Origin: Thiocapsa roseilacustris
GTDB taxonomy: Bacteria > Pseudomonadota > Gammaproteobacteria > Chromatiales > Chromatiaceae
Length of the DNA stretch: 64,000 nucleotides
Reading direction: 5' to 3'
Assembly (NCBI RefSeq): GCF_041903755.1
Contig: NZ_JBBWVE010000030.1
Location: forward strand, 24,723 to 88,722
Part shown: positions 48,784-57,271 of the stretch, one piece after another
How positions within the stretch are numbered: position 1 is the first letter of the stretch
How the letters are laid out: every line of letters starts with the position of its first letter
Position numbers and translations under genes: made by a program
The notes under the pieces: model-generated
What the model was told of the DNA's origin: nothing
What the model saw: the letters and a program-made list of their open reading frames with translations, nothing else
The model's database searches: none

Positions 48784-49872
48784 AACGTTGAATCTGAAGT
48801 GGACCACGTCACCGTCCTTGACGATGTATTCCTTGCCCTCGGAGCGCAGCTTACCGGCCTCTTTGGCGCCCTGCTCGCCCTTGCAGGCGACGAAGTCGTC
48901 GTAGGCGATGACCTCGGCGCGGATGAAGCCGCGCTCGAAATCGGTGTGGATGACGGCGGCGGCCTGCGGGGCGCGCACGCCGGACGGGATGGTCCAGGCG
49001 CGAACCTCCTTCTCGCCGGCGGTGAAATAGGTGTCCAGACCCAGCAAGCGATAGCCGGCGCGCACGACGCGGTTCAGACCCGGCTCGGTTAGCCCCAGCT
49101 CGGCGAGGAACTCATCGCGCTCTTGGTCCTCAAGGTCGAAGATCTCGGCCTCGATGGCGGCGCAGACGGGCACCACCTCGGCGTCCTCCGACGCGGCAAG
49201 CGCGACGACCTTGTCCAGGATCGGATTGTCGACGAAGCCGTCTTCGGCCACGTTGGCGATGTAGAGGGTCGGCTTGGCCGTCAGCAGGAAGAGATCGCGG
49301 ACCTCGCGCAGCGCCTCGGCATCCAAGCCCATCGCGCGGACCGGCTTGCCCGCGTCGAGCTGATCGCGGATCTGCTCAAGTAGGGTCTTGCGCGCCAGGA
49401 TCTTCTTGTCGCCCGTCTTCACCATGCGCTCGGCGCGATCGAGTGCCTTGGTCACCGACTCCAGATCCGCGAGGGCGAGCTCCGTGTTGATGACCTCAAT
49501 GTCGTCCAGCGGATCGACCCGTCCGGCGACATGCACCACATCGTCGTTTTCGAAACAGCGCACCACGTGGGCGATGGCATCGGTCTCGCGGATGTTGGCG
49601 AGGAACTTGTTGCCGAGCCCCTCGCCCTTGGACGCGCCGGCGACCAAGCCGGCGATGTCCACGAACTGCATGGTCGTCGGGATCACCCGCTGGGGCTTGA
49701 CGATGGCGGCGAGGACATCGAGGCGCGGATCCGGCAGAGGCACCACGCCGACGTTCGGATCGATCGTGCAGAAGGGGTAATTCTCCGCCGCGATCGTCGC
49801 CTTGGTCAGGGCATTGAAGAGGGTCGACTTGCCGACGTTGGGCAGGCCGACGATCCCGCATTTGAATCCCAT
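48781..49872 (-). CDS. ychF: Ribosome-binding ATPase YchF
   Basis: A 363-residue Obg-family P-loop protein that prefers ATP. G1 is GIVGLPNVGKSTLFNALTK, G3 is DIAGLVAGASKGEGLGNKFL, and the TGS-like C-terminal domain includes EVRAWTIPSGVRAPQAAAVI and ends KDGDVVHFRFNV. ATG 49872 gives the invariant MGFKCGIVG start. Its usual partner gene pth is not visible next to it. The stop codon lies in an S84 arm. Confidence 0.97.
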   Translation of the reverse strand: MGFKCGIVGLPNVGKSTLFNALTKATIAAENYPFCTIDPNVGVVPLPDPRLDVLAAIVKPQRVIPTTMQFVDIAGLVAGASKGEGLGNKFLANIRETDAIAHVVRCFENDDVVHVAGRVDPLDDIEVINTELALADLESVTKALDRAERMVKTGDKKILARKTLLEQIRDQLDAGKPVRAMGLDAEALREVRDLFLLTAKPTLYIANVAEDGFVDNPILDKVVALAASEDAEVVPVCAAIEAEIFDLEDQERDEFLAELGLTEPGLNRVVRAGYRLLGLDTYFTAGEKEVRAWTIPSGVRAPQAAAVIHTDFERGFIRAEVIAYDDFVACKGEQGAKEAGKLRSEGKEYIVKDGDVVHFRFNV

Positions 49873-49915
49873 GGCTGTTAGGGTCCGCTCGGAAAGACCC
49901 ACGATTCTACAGGAG

Positions 49916-49939
49916 CCGGGGCGTCCTCGCCCCGGTTTT
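49916..49939 (+). repeat. Short GC hairpin
   Basis: CCGGGGCG-TCCT-CGCCCCGG followed by TTTT on the plus strand. No plus-strand gene ends here, so it is more likely a repeat than a terminator. GTGGTTA heptamers follow at 49946-49970. Confidence 0.5.
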
Positions 49940-50038
49940 CAGAGATAGTGGTTAGTGGTTAGTGGTTAGAAACGAACTCATGAGTGACTTAGCGACCGTA
50001 AAGCCGTAGAACCGAGGCGTAACGGGTATAGCTGTTTT

Positions 50039-50123
50039 GGCCTTGCTCGTAACTCCGGCCATCGTGGCGCGTGGCACAGAGCGCCACGGGGTATGCGCGA
50101 CACCGCAGGGCGGGTGTCACAAG
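50039..50123 (-). repeat. Hairpin-rich repeat, copy 2 of 2
   Basis: About 85 bp, close to the reverse complement of 35258-35342. It lies between ychF and manC. Confidence 0.75.
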
Positions 50124-50168
50124 CTACCGAGGCTTTGCCTGCCGCAACGGTCTTACGAGCGCGGCCGA

Positions 50169-51659
50169 TCAGTGCGTCTCCTTCGCCCCGCGGTTGTAGC
50201 GATCCTCGAAGCGCACGATGTCGTCCTCGCCCAGATAGCCGCCGGACTGGACCTCGATCAGCTCCAGCATGATGGAGCCCGGATTCTCCAAGCGGTGCGA
50301 CGAGCCGACCGGGATGTAGGTCGATTGATTCTCGGTGAGCAGAAAAGACTTGTCCTCGCAGGTCACGCGCGCGGTCCCCGAGACGACGATCCAATGCTCG
50401 GCGCGATGGTGGTGCATCTGCAGCGACAGTGATTCGCCGGGCTTCACGATCAGTCGCTTGACCTGATAGCGCGGCCCCTGCCCGATCGCCTCGTACGACC
50501 CCCAGGGACGATGGACCCGTTGGTGGTGGCGATACTCGTTGCGCTGCTCGTGCTGCAGGAACTGGGTCACCGCCTTGACGTCCTGCGCATGCTCTTTGGA
50601 CACGACCAGGACCGCGTCCGGGGTCTCGACCACGATCAGGTCCTCGACCCCGACGGCGGCCAGCATCCGGTGATGGGCGATCAGCAGATTGTTGCGGGCG
50701 TCGTGCACGAAGGCATCGCCGTCGAGCACGTTGCCGGCGGCGTCCTGATCGCGAACCTCCCAGAGTGCCGACCAGGCGCCGACGTCGGACCAGCCGACAT
50801 CCAAGGGCACCACGACCGCGGGCGGATTGGCACCCCCGGTATCCCGGGCCAAGGGCTCCATCACCGCATAGTCGATGGAGTCGCTCGGACAGGCGCCGAA
50901 GTGCTCGGCATCCAGACGGAGAAAATCCCCGTCGTGCGTGGCCGCCTCGAAGGCACTCGCCACGGCTTGCGCGATATCCGGACGGAACCGCTCGATCAAC
51001 CCGAGCCAGAGCGATGCACGCAGGACGAAGATGCCACTGTTCCAAAGGTACTGGCCGGACTCCAAATAACCCGCGGCGGTCTCGGCATCCGGCTTCTCGA
51101 CGAAGCCATTGAGCAGATAGGCGTTCCCGGACAGCCCCTCGATCCGATAGGCATGACCCTGCCGGATATAGCCATAACCCGTCTCGGGCTTGCTCGGAAC
51201 GATTCCGAAGGTCACCACTGCGCCTTCGCGCGCGATCACGCAGGCATCGGCCACGGCCGCTCGGAAACCGACCTCGTTGCGGATGGTATGGTCGGCCGGC
51301 ATCACCAGCAGGACCGGATCGCTCCCGCCTCGGATCGCCGAAAGGGCCGCCAAGGTCAGCGCCGGTGCGGTATTGCGACCCTTGGGCTCGAGGATGATCT
51401 CGGTCGGACGCCGCCCCATCACGCGGAATTGCTCGGCGACCAGAAAGCGGTGGGCCTCGTTGCAGACCACGATGGGATCGATCTGGCCGACGGCTTGGCG
51501 TGGATGCTCCTCGTCGAGACCGTCGAGCCGACGCACCGTCTCCTGCAGCATGGTGTGCTCGCTGGTGAGCGCCAGAAACTGCTTCGGGTAGGCTTCGCGC
51601 GAGAGCGGCCAAAGGCGCGTTCCCGAGCCGCCGGAGAGGATGACGGGCTGTAGTGGCAT
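50169..51659 (-). CDS. manC: Mannose-1-phosphate guanylyltransferase / mannose-6-phosphate isomerase
   Basis: A 496-residue two-domain enzyme of the ManC/AlgA/CpsB type. The N-terminal nucleotidyltransferase starts VILSGGSGTRLWPLSREAYP, with KPETGYGYI and FVEKPD as substrate motifs. The C-terminal cupin (about 370-490) has the isomerase-type KPGESLSLQMHHHRAEHWIV. It makes GDP-mannose for exopolysaccharide or lipopolysaccharide. ATG 51659 is 7 bp after AGGAG. It stands alone on this strand, away from any polysaccharide cluster. Confidence 0.95.
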   Translation of the reverse strand: MPLQPVILSGGSGTRLWPLSREAYPKQFLALTSEHTMLQETVRRLDGLDEEHPRQAVGQIDPIVVCNEAHRFLVAEQFRVMGRRPTEIILEPKGRNTAPALTLAALSAIRGGSDPVLLVMPADHTIRNEVGFRAAVADACVIAREGAVVTFGIVPSKPETGYGYIRQGHAYRIEGLSGNAYLLNGFVEKPDAETAAGYLESGQYLWNSGIFVLRASLWLGLIERFRPDIAQAVASAFEAATHDGDFLRLDAEHFGACPSDSIDYAVMEPLARDTGGANPPAVVVPLDVGWSDVGAWSALWEVRDQDAAGNVLDGDAFVHDARNNLLIAHHRMLAAVGVEDLIVVETPDAVLVVSKEHAQDVKAVTQFLQHEQRNEYRHHQRVHRPWGSYEAIGQGPRYQVKRLIVKPGESLSLQMHHHRAEHWIVVSGTARVTCEDKSFLLTENQSTYIPVGSSHRLENPGSIMLELIEVQSGGYLGEDDIVRFEDRYNRGAKETH

Positions 51660-51899
51660 CGACGCACTCCTGGTCAAAGATTCCGGATCGTTTACAAGCC
51701 TGCAAGATTAACGCAATTCGGCCGATTCGACCTCCGTAGACGTCTGCTCGACCTCGATCGTCAGGCCGCCCCGTCGCGCCGGCGTGCGCTCGCGCGGTTG
51801 CATCTTCCCCGCGACCGCCTCACCTCTACCGCCAGGGAGCGCCTCGGGCAAACTGCCCTCGGACGTACGCATCAACACCGAGCCAACCAGAGATCCCAG

Positions 51900-52712
51900 A
51901 TGACACCCGACCCGAATCTGATCGGCGACATCCTGCGCGAAGCCGCAGCCACCGAGATCATGCCGCGCTTTCACAGCATCGTCGCCGAGCGGAAGACCGA
52001 TGGTAGTCTGGTCACCGAGGCGGATTTCGCAACCCAGGCACGGATCGTCGAGGCCATCGCACGGGAGTTTCCGAGCACACCGCTGTTGGGCGAAGAGATG
52101 ACGGCGGAGGATCAACGCCGCCTCCTCGCCGAGGCCGACGCCGGGGTTTGGATCCTGGATCCGCTCGACGGCACCGGCAACTACGCCAGCGGATTCCCCG
52201 GCTTTTCGATCTCATTGGCCTTCGTCGAGCACGGACAGGCGACACTGGGCGTCATCTACGACCCGGTCCGCGACGAATGTTTCTCTGCCGTGCGTGGAGG
52301 CGGTGCGGTGCTCAACGGCGAGCCCATCCGCCCCTTCGCGCCCGGCCCGAAACTCGGCGACTGCCTGGCGATGATCGACATGAAACGTCTCCCGCCCGAA
52401 CGCATCCCGGCGCTGTTTCGGCCCGGCGGCTTCCGCTCCCAGAGAAACCTCGGCTCGGTCGCTCTGGACTGGTGCTGGTTGGCCGCGGGCCGCTACCAGC
52501 TCTATCTGCACGGCGGGCAGAAACTCTGGGACTATGCCGCGGGCCACCTGATTGCCTCCGAGGCCGGCGCCGCGTCACGGCTCTACGCCGATCGAGGCGC
52601 CACGGAAGCGACCGACATCAGCCTGGCCCCGAGGCTCGCGGTCGCGGCGTCCGACGACGCGCTGCTGCAACGCTGGCTCGACTTCGTCGGCCTGCCGATG
52701 CACACGGCCTGA
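51900..52712 (+). CDS. Inositol monophosphatase family protein
   Basis: A 270-residue Mg-dependent phosphatase. The metal-binding motifs are DGSLVTEADFATQ, GEEMTAED and WILDPLDGTGNYASGFPGF (DPxDGTxN), with the last Asp in KLWDYAAGHLIASEAGA (WDYAAG). Family members act on inositol phosphate, PAP or fructose bisphosphate; the exact substrate is open. ATG 51900 has CAGAG just upstream. It diverges from manC and is followed by the Sel1-repeat gene on the same strand. Confidence 0.9.
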   Translation: MTPDPNLIGDILREAAATEIMPRFHSIVAERKTDGSLVTEADFATQARIVEAIAREFPSTPLLGEEMTAEDQRRLLAEADAGVWILDPLDGTGNYASGFPGFSISLAFVEHGQATLGVIYDPVRDECFSAVRGGGAVLNGEPIRPFAPGPKLGDCLAMIDMKRLPPERIPALFRPGGFRSQRNLGSVALDWCWLAAGRYQLYLHGGQKLWDYAAGHLIASEAGAASRLYADRGATEATDISLAPRLAVAASDDALLQRWLDFVGLPMHTA

Positions 52713-52776
52713 GCGGAACACAGCATCGCGCAGCCGCGCCCGCATCCACCGATCCCATCACGACGAGGAATCCTCC

Positions 52777-53220
52777 ATGACCGAAGAGATCAGCGACCTT
52801 GACATGGCCCTGTCGAGCGGCATTACCGCCTTCGAATACAAACAATTCTCGCGCGCGGCGGGCCTCCTCTCCCCACTCGCCGAGCAGGGCATCCCGGACG
52901 CCCAATACCGCATCGCCATCATGGCCCAGAACGGCCTCGGCATGCTGCCCAACCCGCTGCTCGCCTACACCTCCATGAAGCGCGCAGCCGAGTCCGGCCT
53001 CGCCCTCGCCCAACACGGGCTCGCCTTCATGTACATGGAAGGCGAATGCACCGACAAAAATCCGGAAAAGGCCGTGCATTGGTTCAAAAAGGCCGCCGAG
53101 CAGGGTTTGGTCGGTTCCCTGACCACGCTCGCCATGATGTACGAGCAAGGTCACGGCGTGGAGAAGGATCTCGACGAGGCCAATCGGCTCTACCGGCTTG
53201 CCGGTTTCGACGAACGTTGA
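52777..53220 (+). CDS. Sel1-like repeat protein
   Basis: A 147-residue protein of three to four Sel1/TPR-like repeats: AAGLLSPLAEQGIPDAQYRI, SMKRAAESGLALAQHGLAFM and HWFKKAAEQGLVGSLTTLAM followed by MYEQGHGVEKD. Sel1 repeats mediate protein contacts; no signal peptide is present. ATG 52777 is preceded by GAGGAA. It lies 64 bp after the inositol monophosphatase gene and ends 134 bp before tRNA-Leu. Confidence 0.88.
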   Translation: MTEEISDLDMALSSGITAFEYKQFSRAAGLLSPLAEQGIPDAQYRIAIMAQNGLGMLPNPLLAYTSMKRAAESGLALAQHGLAFMYMEGECTDKNPEKAVHWFKKAAEQGLVGSLTTLAMMYEQGHGVEKDLDEANRLYRLAGFDER

Positions 53221-53354
53221 TCCGGGCAGAGGAGCTCGCACCGCTCGACGCCTGCGCGAGCGCCAGGCCCGACCGCAGAGCATCCACGCGCTTCGCCGCT
53301 TCGCCGACGGGGTACCCATGATGACGGACAGCGGGTATACTGCGCAGCTGCGTT

Positions 53355-53441
53355 GCCGGGGTGGCGAAATTGGTAGACGCATCAGACTCAAAATCTGACG
53401 GTGGTGACACCATGCCGGTTCGACTCCGGCCCTCGGTACCA
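53355..53441 (+). tRNA. tRNA-Leu (CAA)
   Basis: An 87-nt class II tRNA with CCA encoded. Anticodon loop CTCAAAA carries CAA; the long variable arm reads CGGTGGTGACACCATG, and the T-loop is GTTCGACTC. An intrinsic terminator follows. Confidence 0.95.
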
Positions 53442-53452
53442 ATACAAGACAA

Positions 53453-53482
53453 GGGGTTAGGCCAAAAGCCTAGCCCCTTTTT
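53453..53482 (+). terminator. Rho-independent terminator of tRNA-Leu
   Basis: Stem GGGGTTAGGC/GCCTAGCCCC (one G-T pair), loop CAAAA, then five T residues. Confidence 0.92.
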
Positions 53483-53545
53483 CGTTGCGTTTCGGGCTCG
53501 ATAGCACACCGATCGCAGCCGGTTCGTAGTTGGTGATAGCCGGGA

Positions 53546-53887
53546 TTAGTCCGATCCTCCTACGCAGGCTTTCAGTTGCCTGAGCAAAGGCGGCAAGGCA
53601 ATCTGCACTGTGTCCCAAAGAATCGTTCGGTTGATGTCGAAGTAGGCATGCACGAGGCGATTGCGCATGCCGACGATCTGCGCCCAAGGCACTTCGGGAA
53701 GCTCCTGCCGTCCCGCCGGACTCACCTGGGCGGCGGCCTCGCCGACGATCTCGACCGCGCGAGTCAGGGCCATCACCAGCATCGAATCACTATCGAGGTC
53801 TGCCCGGGTCCGCCCCCGCGAGAAGCTCAGCGCCTGCTCGGCCGCCTCGATCATGTGTCCGACGCGCCAGCGATCATCGGGCGACAT
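53546..53887 (-). CDS. hepT: HepT-like ribonuclease toxin (DUF86)
   Basis: A 113-residue HEPN-domain protein. The RX4-6H motif is visible as MRNRLVHAYFDIN, including the RX4HXY tyrosine that MntA-type antitoxins modify. SMLVMALTRAVEIVGEAAAQ is the preceding family helix. HepT is an RNase toxin. It overlaps the mntA-type gene by 14 bp, the usual operon arrangement, and lies beside tRNA-Leu. Confidence 0.92.
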   Translation of the reverse strand: MSPDDRWRVGHMIEAAEQALSFSRGRTRADLDSDSMLVMALTRAVEIVGEAAAQVSPAGRQELPEVPWAQIVGMRNRLVHAYFDINRTILWDTVQIALPPLLRQLKACVGGSD

Positions 53888-54179
53888 ACTGCACCTCGGC
53901 CGTGCGGATGACCTCCTGGCGAAAAAAATGACTCAGATCCTCCGGCGTGCGCAGATCGACCTTGCGCCCATCCATAGCTTGGGATAGCTCGATCTCGATC
54001 TGCGCCATGTCAAGCAAGGTCGGGTGGGCGTCGGGCTCGAACTCGACCAGCAGATCAATGTCGCTGTCCGGCCGTGCCGTTCCCTTCAGTTGCGAGCCGA
54101 ACAAGGACAGACGGCGTATCCGGTGTTTCTTGCACAACCGGGCGAGGACACTCTCATCCAGACTCAAGATCTGATCCAT
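53874..54179 (-). CDS. mntA: MntA-like nucleotidyltransferase antitoxin
   Basis: A 101-residue minimal nucleotidyltransferase. The GSX10DXD signature is LSLFGSQLKGTARPDSDIDL, followed by LVEF and a third acidic residue in RKVDLRTPEDL. In the HepT-MntA system this enzyme adds AMP to the HepT tyrosine and so silences it. ATG 54179 gives the normal family start (MDQILSLDESVLARLCKKH); longer upstream frames are not related. Confidence 0.92.
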   Translation of the reverse strand: MDQILSLDESVLARLCKKHRIRRLSLFGSQLKGTARPDSDIDLLVEFEPDAHPTLLDMAQIEIELSQAMDGRKVDLRTPEDLSHFFRQEVIRTAEVQYVAR

Positions 54180-54279
54180 AGGGGGCTCTCTTATAGCAAC
54201 CGAAACCGCGGCGGCGTCGCAAGCCGGGGTTCGCAAACCCACGCCGCCGACCGAGCGACGACAGAGGATCGGCGCGGTA

Positions 54280-54894
54280 TCAACCCCTCGAAAGGTTGTG
54301 GATGGCAGCGACGGCCGCTTTCCCGGCGGCATCGATATCGGCCTCGCGCCCGGCCAAGGTCAGACGTCCGAAAGCGCCGACCGCACGCACGTCGATGAGC
54401 GTCACGTTCGACGCCTTCTCCGCCTCGTTGGCGGCGTACACGACATAGCCGGCGGGCTCGGTCTCCAGGAAGAACATGCTTTGCCCGGGAAGGATCATGG
54501 ATCCGCGCCGATCCTGGCGATTGATCAGGACCGCGTGGTCCGGCGTGATCGAGCGGATCGTCTCCTTCCAGGCGATGCGGCAGCTCTTGCGGGCGCCCTC
54601 GGTCGTATCGAGTGCATTCAAGACCGCTCGACCGGCGTCCATGACGTCGCTCTGATCGCGATGGTGGATGACCATCGATCCAAAGGCGCGCTCGACCACC
54701 TGCTGCCCCAAATGCACCCGCGTCGCCTTCAGCGCGATATCCGTCAGACGGTGCACCGCCATCCCGGGCGCGACCTCGATCCAGAGACAGGCATCGCCCG
54801 GCACCGGCAGGAAGCCCTGCGAGACGGTGCCTAAATACTCGGCGAGCTGCGGCTGAAGCGAATCGATGAAGACGTAGGTCCGAAGCTCGATCAT
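54280..54894 (-). CDS. Tandem-BMC microcompartment shell protein, CsoS1D/CcmP type
   Basis: A 204-residue protein with two BMC domains in tandem (about 1-100 and 105-204). The first has FLPVPGDACLWIEVAPGMAV and LGQQVVERAFGSMVIHH; the second has MFFLETEPAGYVVYAANEAE followed by VRAVGAFGRLTLAG. The pattern matches CsoS1D and CcmP, which form double-layered trimers with a gated pore; the gate Glu-Arg pair appears as VVERAF. Such proteins belong to carboxysome shells. No other shell, RuBisCO or carbonic anhydrase gene is in the window, so this is an orphan or satellite gene. It overlaps the endonuclease III-like gene by 4 bp. Confidence 0.88.
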   Translation of the reverse strand: MIELRTYVFIDSLQPQLAEYLGTVSQGFLPVPGDACLWIEVAPGMAVHRLTDIALKATRVHLGQQVVERAFGSMVIHHRDQSDVMDAGRAVLNALDTTEGARKSCRIAWKETIRSITPDHAVLINRQDRRGSMILPGQSMFFLETEPAGYVVYAANEAEKASNVTLIDVRAVGAFGRLTLAGREADIDAAGKAAVAAIHNLSRG

Positions 54895-55619
54895 GGGGTC
54901 TCTTCTGATGCTGTTGTCCCGCGCCGACGCTGCTGCGCCGTGCGCGATGAAGTGGATGAATCCGAGGGACTCGCCACTGCCGCGGCGCAGGTCCGGCGCA
55001 GTGCACAACGCTCACATGCGGGACGCGTCCGACAGATCTCTTTGCCCTGCGACACGATGAGCGCATGGTACTCCTTGAGCATCGGCACGTCAGGACCGAG
55101 TGCCTGCTCGAAGGCGCGACGAATGCCCTCGTAGGGCTCCCCGACGGCGAGCAGACCCAGTCGTTCGAAGATCCGGCGCGTATAGGCATCGACGACGAAG
55201 ACGGGGCGGTCGAAGGCGTACAGGAGGATATCGTCCGCGGTCTCGGGGCCGATGCCATTGATCGCCAGGAGCCGAGCGCGCAGCTCGGGCGTCGCGAGCA
55301 CATCAAGCCCGCGCTGGCCGCCGGCCTGCAGATACGCCTCGCAAAACGCCCGGACCCGCTGCGACTTGACGTTGAAATACCCGGAGGGTCGCAGCGCATC
55401 GGCAAGCTCCAGCGGATCCAGGGCGAGGATCGACTCGGCGTCGAGCGGAATGCGCGATTGCAAACGCTCCAATGCGCGCTCGACGTTCGTCCAGGCGGTA
55501 TTTTGCGTCAGGATCGCACCGATCATCACCTCGAACGCGGTCTGCGCAGGCCACCAGTCCTGCTCGCCGAAGACGTCGAGCAGCCTCGCATAGACACCTC
55601 GCAGCGCATCGGCGTCCAC
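54891..55619 (-). CDS. Endonuclease III-family DNA glycosylase, catalytic Lys replaced
   Basis: A 242-residue HhH-GPD protein. The helix-hairpin-helix reads LLAINGIGPETADDILLYAF, and the catalytic Asp is in VFVVDAYTRRIFERLG. In E. coli endonuclease III the hairpin has GRKTA with the Schiff-base lysine; here it is GPETA, so the protein is probably a glycosylase without lyase activity. Four cysteines for a 4Fe-4S cluster are present (CRTRPACERCALRRTC, CX5CX2CX5C). GTG 55619 directly abuts the stop of the GlgC-like gene. A Ser/Thr/Arg-rich tail follows residue 215. Confidence 0.85.
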   Translation of the reverse strand: MDADALRGVYARLLDVFGEQDWWPAQTAFEVMIGAILTQNTAWTNVERALERLQSRIPLDAESILALDPLELADALRPSGYFNVKSQRVRAFCEAYLQAGGQRGLDVLATPELRARLLAINGIGPETADDILLYAFDRPVFVVDAYTRRIFERLGLLAVGEPYEGIRRAFEQALGPDVPMLKEYHALIVSQGKEICRTRPACERCALRRTCAAAVASPSDSSTSSRTAQQRRRGTTASEETP

Positions 55620-56864
55620 TCAGGGAATCTTGGTGACCACCACCACGCCCTTCTCGGAGACGGTGAAGCGCTCGCGGTCGGCCTTCAGGTCGTGACCGAT
55701 CTGCATCCGCGGCGGGATCTCCACATCCTTCTCGACGATGCAGTTGCGCAGGTGCGCGCCCTGCCCGACCGTCACCCCGTTGAAGAGGATGGATGCCTCC
55801 ACGATGGCGCCGTCCTGCACCCGCACCTTCGGAAAGAGGACCGAATGATTGACCCCGCCGCCGCTGATCACGGTGCCCGCAGCCAACATGGAGTTGACGA
55901 AGATGCCCTCGTTCCCGCTCGTCGCACCCGGAACCGTGCGGGCCGGCGGATACTGTCCCTGATAGGTATGGATGTTCCAGTCGGCCTGATAAAGATCCAG
56001 AGGCGGCTCGGCGCGCAAAAGGGCCATATTCGCCTGGTAATAGGCGTCGATCGAGGAGAGGTCGCACCAGTAGCGATCCGGGGTCACGCGCCCGCGGTCT
56101 TGGCCGAAACGATAGGCGACGACACGGTGATCGGCGACGACGCGTGCGACGATATCCAGGGCCAGATCCGTGTCGGCAACCGCGCCTTGATCACGGCGCG
56201 CCTGATCCAGACGCGCCATCTCTTCGAGCAGAAAACCACGGTCGAAGACATAGACGCCCATGGTCTCCAATCGCTCGGTCTCGTCCGGAATCGGCGCGGC
56301 GAGCAGATTCTCGAGCGGCGCCGGCGCCGGTGGACTGAACCCGGCGATACGCTCGCCCGCGGTCAGCTCGACCCGCGCCTGAGTCCCGGAACCGCGCCCG
56401 TTGACCGCGCGAACCGCGACCGTGATCTCGGCCTTGGACTCCGCATGAGCGCGCACCAGCTCGGCGTAATCCATGCGGTAGACGGCGCCCCCGTCCAGGA
56501 CCAGGATCTGCCGAGCATGGCTGCGCTCGATCAGATAGCGATTCTGACGGATGGCGTCGAAGGGACCGGCGTACCACTCCTGACTCTCGCGCATCTGCGG
56601 CGGGACCGGGGTGATGAACTCGCGCAGCTCCGGATTGAAGATCGACCAGCCGTCGCGCAGATGTTTGTGAAGCGAGTGACTCTTGTACTGGGTCAGCACC
56701 AAGACCTGTCGCAAGCCGGAATGCAGACAGTTGGCCAAGGTGAAGTCGATGACACGGAACTTGCCCCCGAAGGGCACCGCCGCCTTCGTGCGGTGCTCCG
56801 TCAGCGGAGCGGGACCCGCGCCACGATCGATGGCAAGGACAAGGATGAGCGTCTCTGTAGACAT
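55620..56864 (-). CDS. GlgC-like protein with lost catalytic residues (putative pseudoenzyme)
   Basis: A 414-residue homologue of glucose-1-phosphate adenylyltransferase: VPFGGKFRVIDFTLANCLHS, LTQYKSHSLHKHLRDGWSIF and a left-handed beta-helix C-terminus are clear. Four active-site motifs are altered. The nucleotide loop AGGRGTRL reads AIDRGAGPA; the catalytic Asp in AGDHIYKMDY is Gly (DGGAVYRMDY); the glucose-phosphate Lys in FVEKP is absent (GFSPPA); WRDVGT reads WCDLSS. It may be a regulatory partner of a true GlgC, as plant large subunits are, or have another role. It is the first gene of a tight GlgC-like/endonuclease III-like/BMC cluster. Confidence 0.85.
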   Translation of the reverse strand: MSTETLILVLAIDRGAGPAPLTEHRTKAAVPFGGKFRVIDFTLANCLHSGLRQVLVLTQYKSHSLHKHLRDGWSIFNPELREFITPVPPQMRESQEWYAGPFDAIRQNRYLIERSHARQILVLDGGAVYRMDYAELVRAHAESKAEITVAVRAVNGRGSGTQARVELTAGERIAGFSPPAPAPLENLLAAPIPDETERLETMGVYVFDRGFLLEEMARLDQARRDQGAVADTDLALDIVARVVADHRVVAYRFGQDRGRVTPDRYWCDLSSIDAYYQANMALLRAEPPLDLYQADWNIHTYQGQYPPARTVPGATSGNEGIFVNSMLAAGTVISGGGVNHSVLFPKVRVQDGAIVEASILFNGVTVGQGAHLRNCIVEKDVEIPPRMQIGHDLKADRERFTVSEKGVVVVTKIP

Positions 56865-57110
56865 AGCGGAACGGAATCGCCGACGGGACCCCTCGTCCCG
56901 AGGCACAGTCTAGCGGGGTTGCTGTCGGAAAGGCCAGTCGGACGAGGCAGCCCGGCGAGGTACGGCCCTTCACCCATCAGTTTCAAAATCTCTCACGGAG
57001 AAACGGAAATTAAAGTGATTTCCGGGAAAGAAAGGACCGCAGTGTAGGTGCGAGTTTATTCGCACGCACAGCCCTTCAGGTCTTCCGGGCATGCGCAGTA
57101 GGGATGCTTA
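56865..57110. other. Intergenic region upstream of the GlgC-like gene
   Basis: No gene seen. It contains a small hairpin GTGCGA-GTTTAT-TCGCAC (57049-57066) and should hold the promoter of the GlgC-like gene. P133 copy 10 follows. Confidence 0.4.
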
Positions 57111-57243
57111 GGCGAATTCCGGAAACCTTCATACCAAGGGCGTAGGTTGTGCCGAGCCGTGCGAGGCACAACCAACCGTCGGCGCAAGTTGTGCTTCCTA
57201 TCGTCAGCACAACCTACGGGTATGGAAATTTGCGGAAATCACC
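57111..57243 (+). mobile_element. P133 palindromic element, copy 10
   Basis: 133 bp. The left flank is TTA (57108-57110) but the right flank is TAA (57244-57246), so one base of the duplication has changed or the target was CTTAAG-like. Confidence 0.85.
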
Positions 57244-57271
57244 TAAGACGGCTGACGGACACACATCAGAT

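Noticed and set aside
49916..49939. Hairpin followed by TTTT as a terminator for manC or ychF
   Set aside because: Both genes are on the minus strand, where the hairpin is not followed by T residues.
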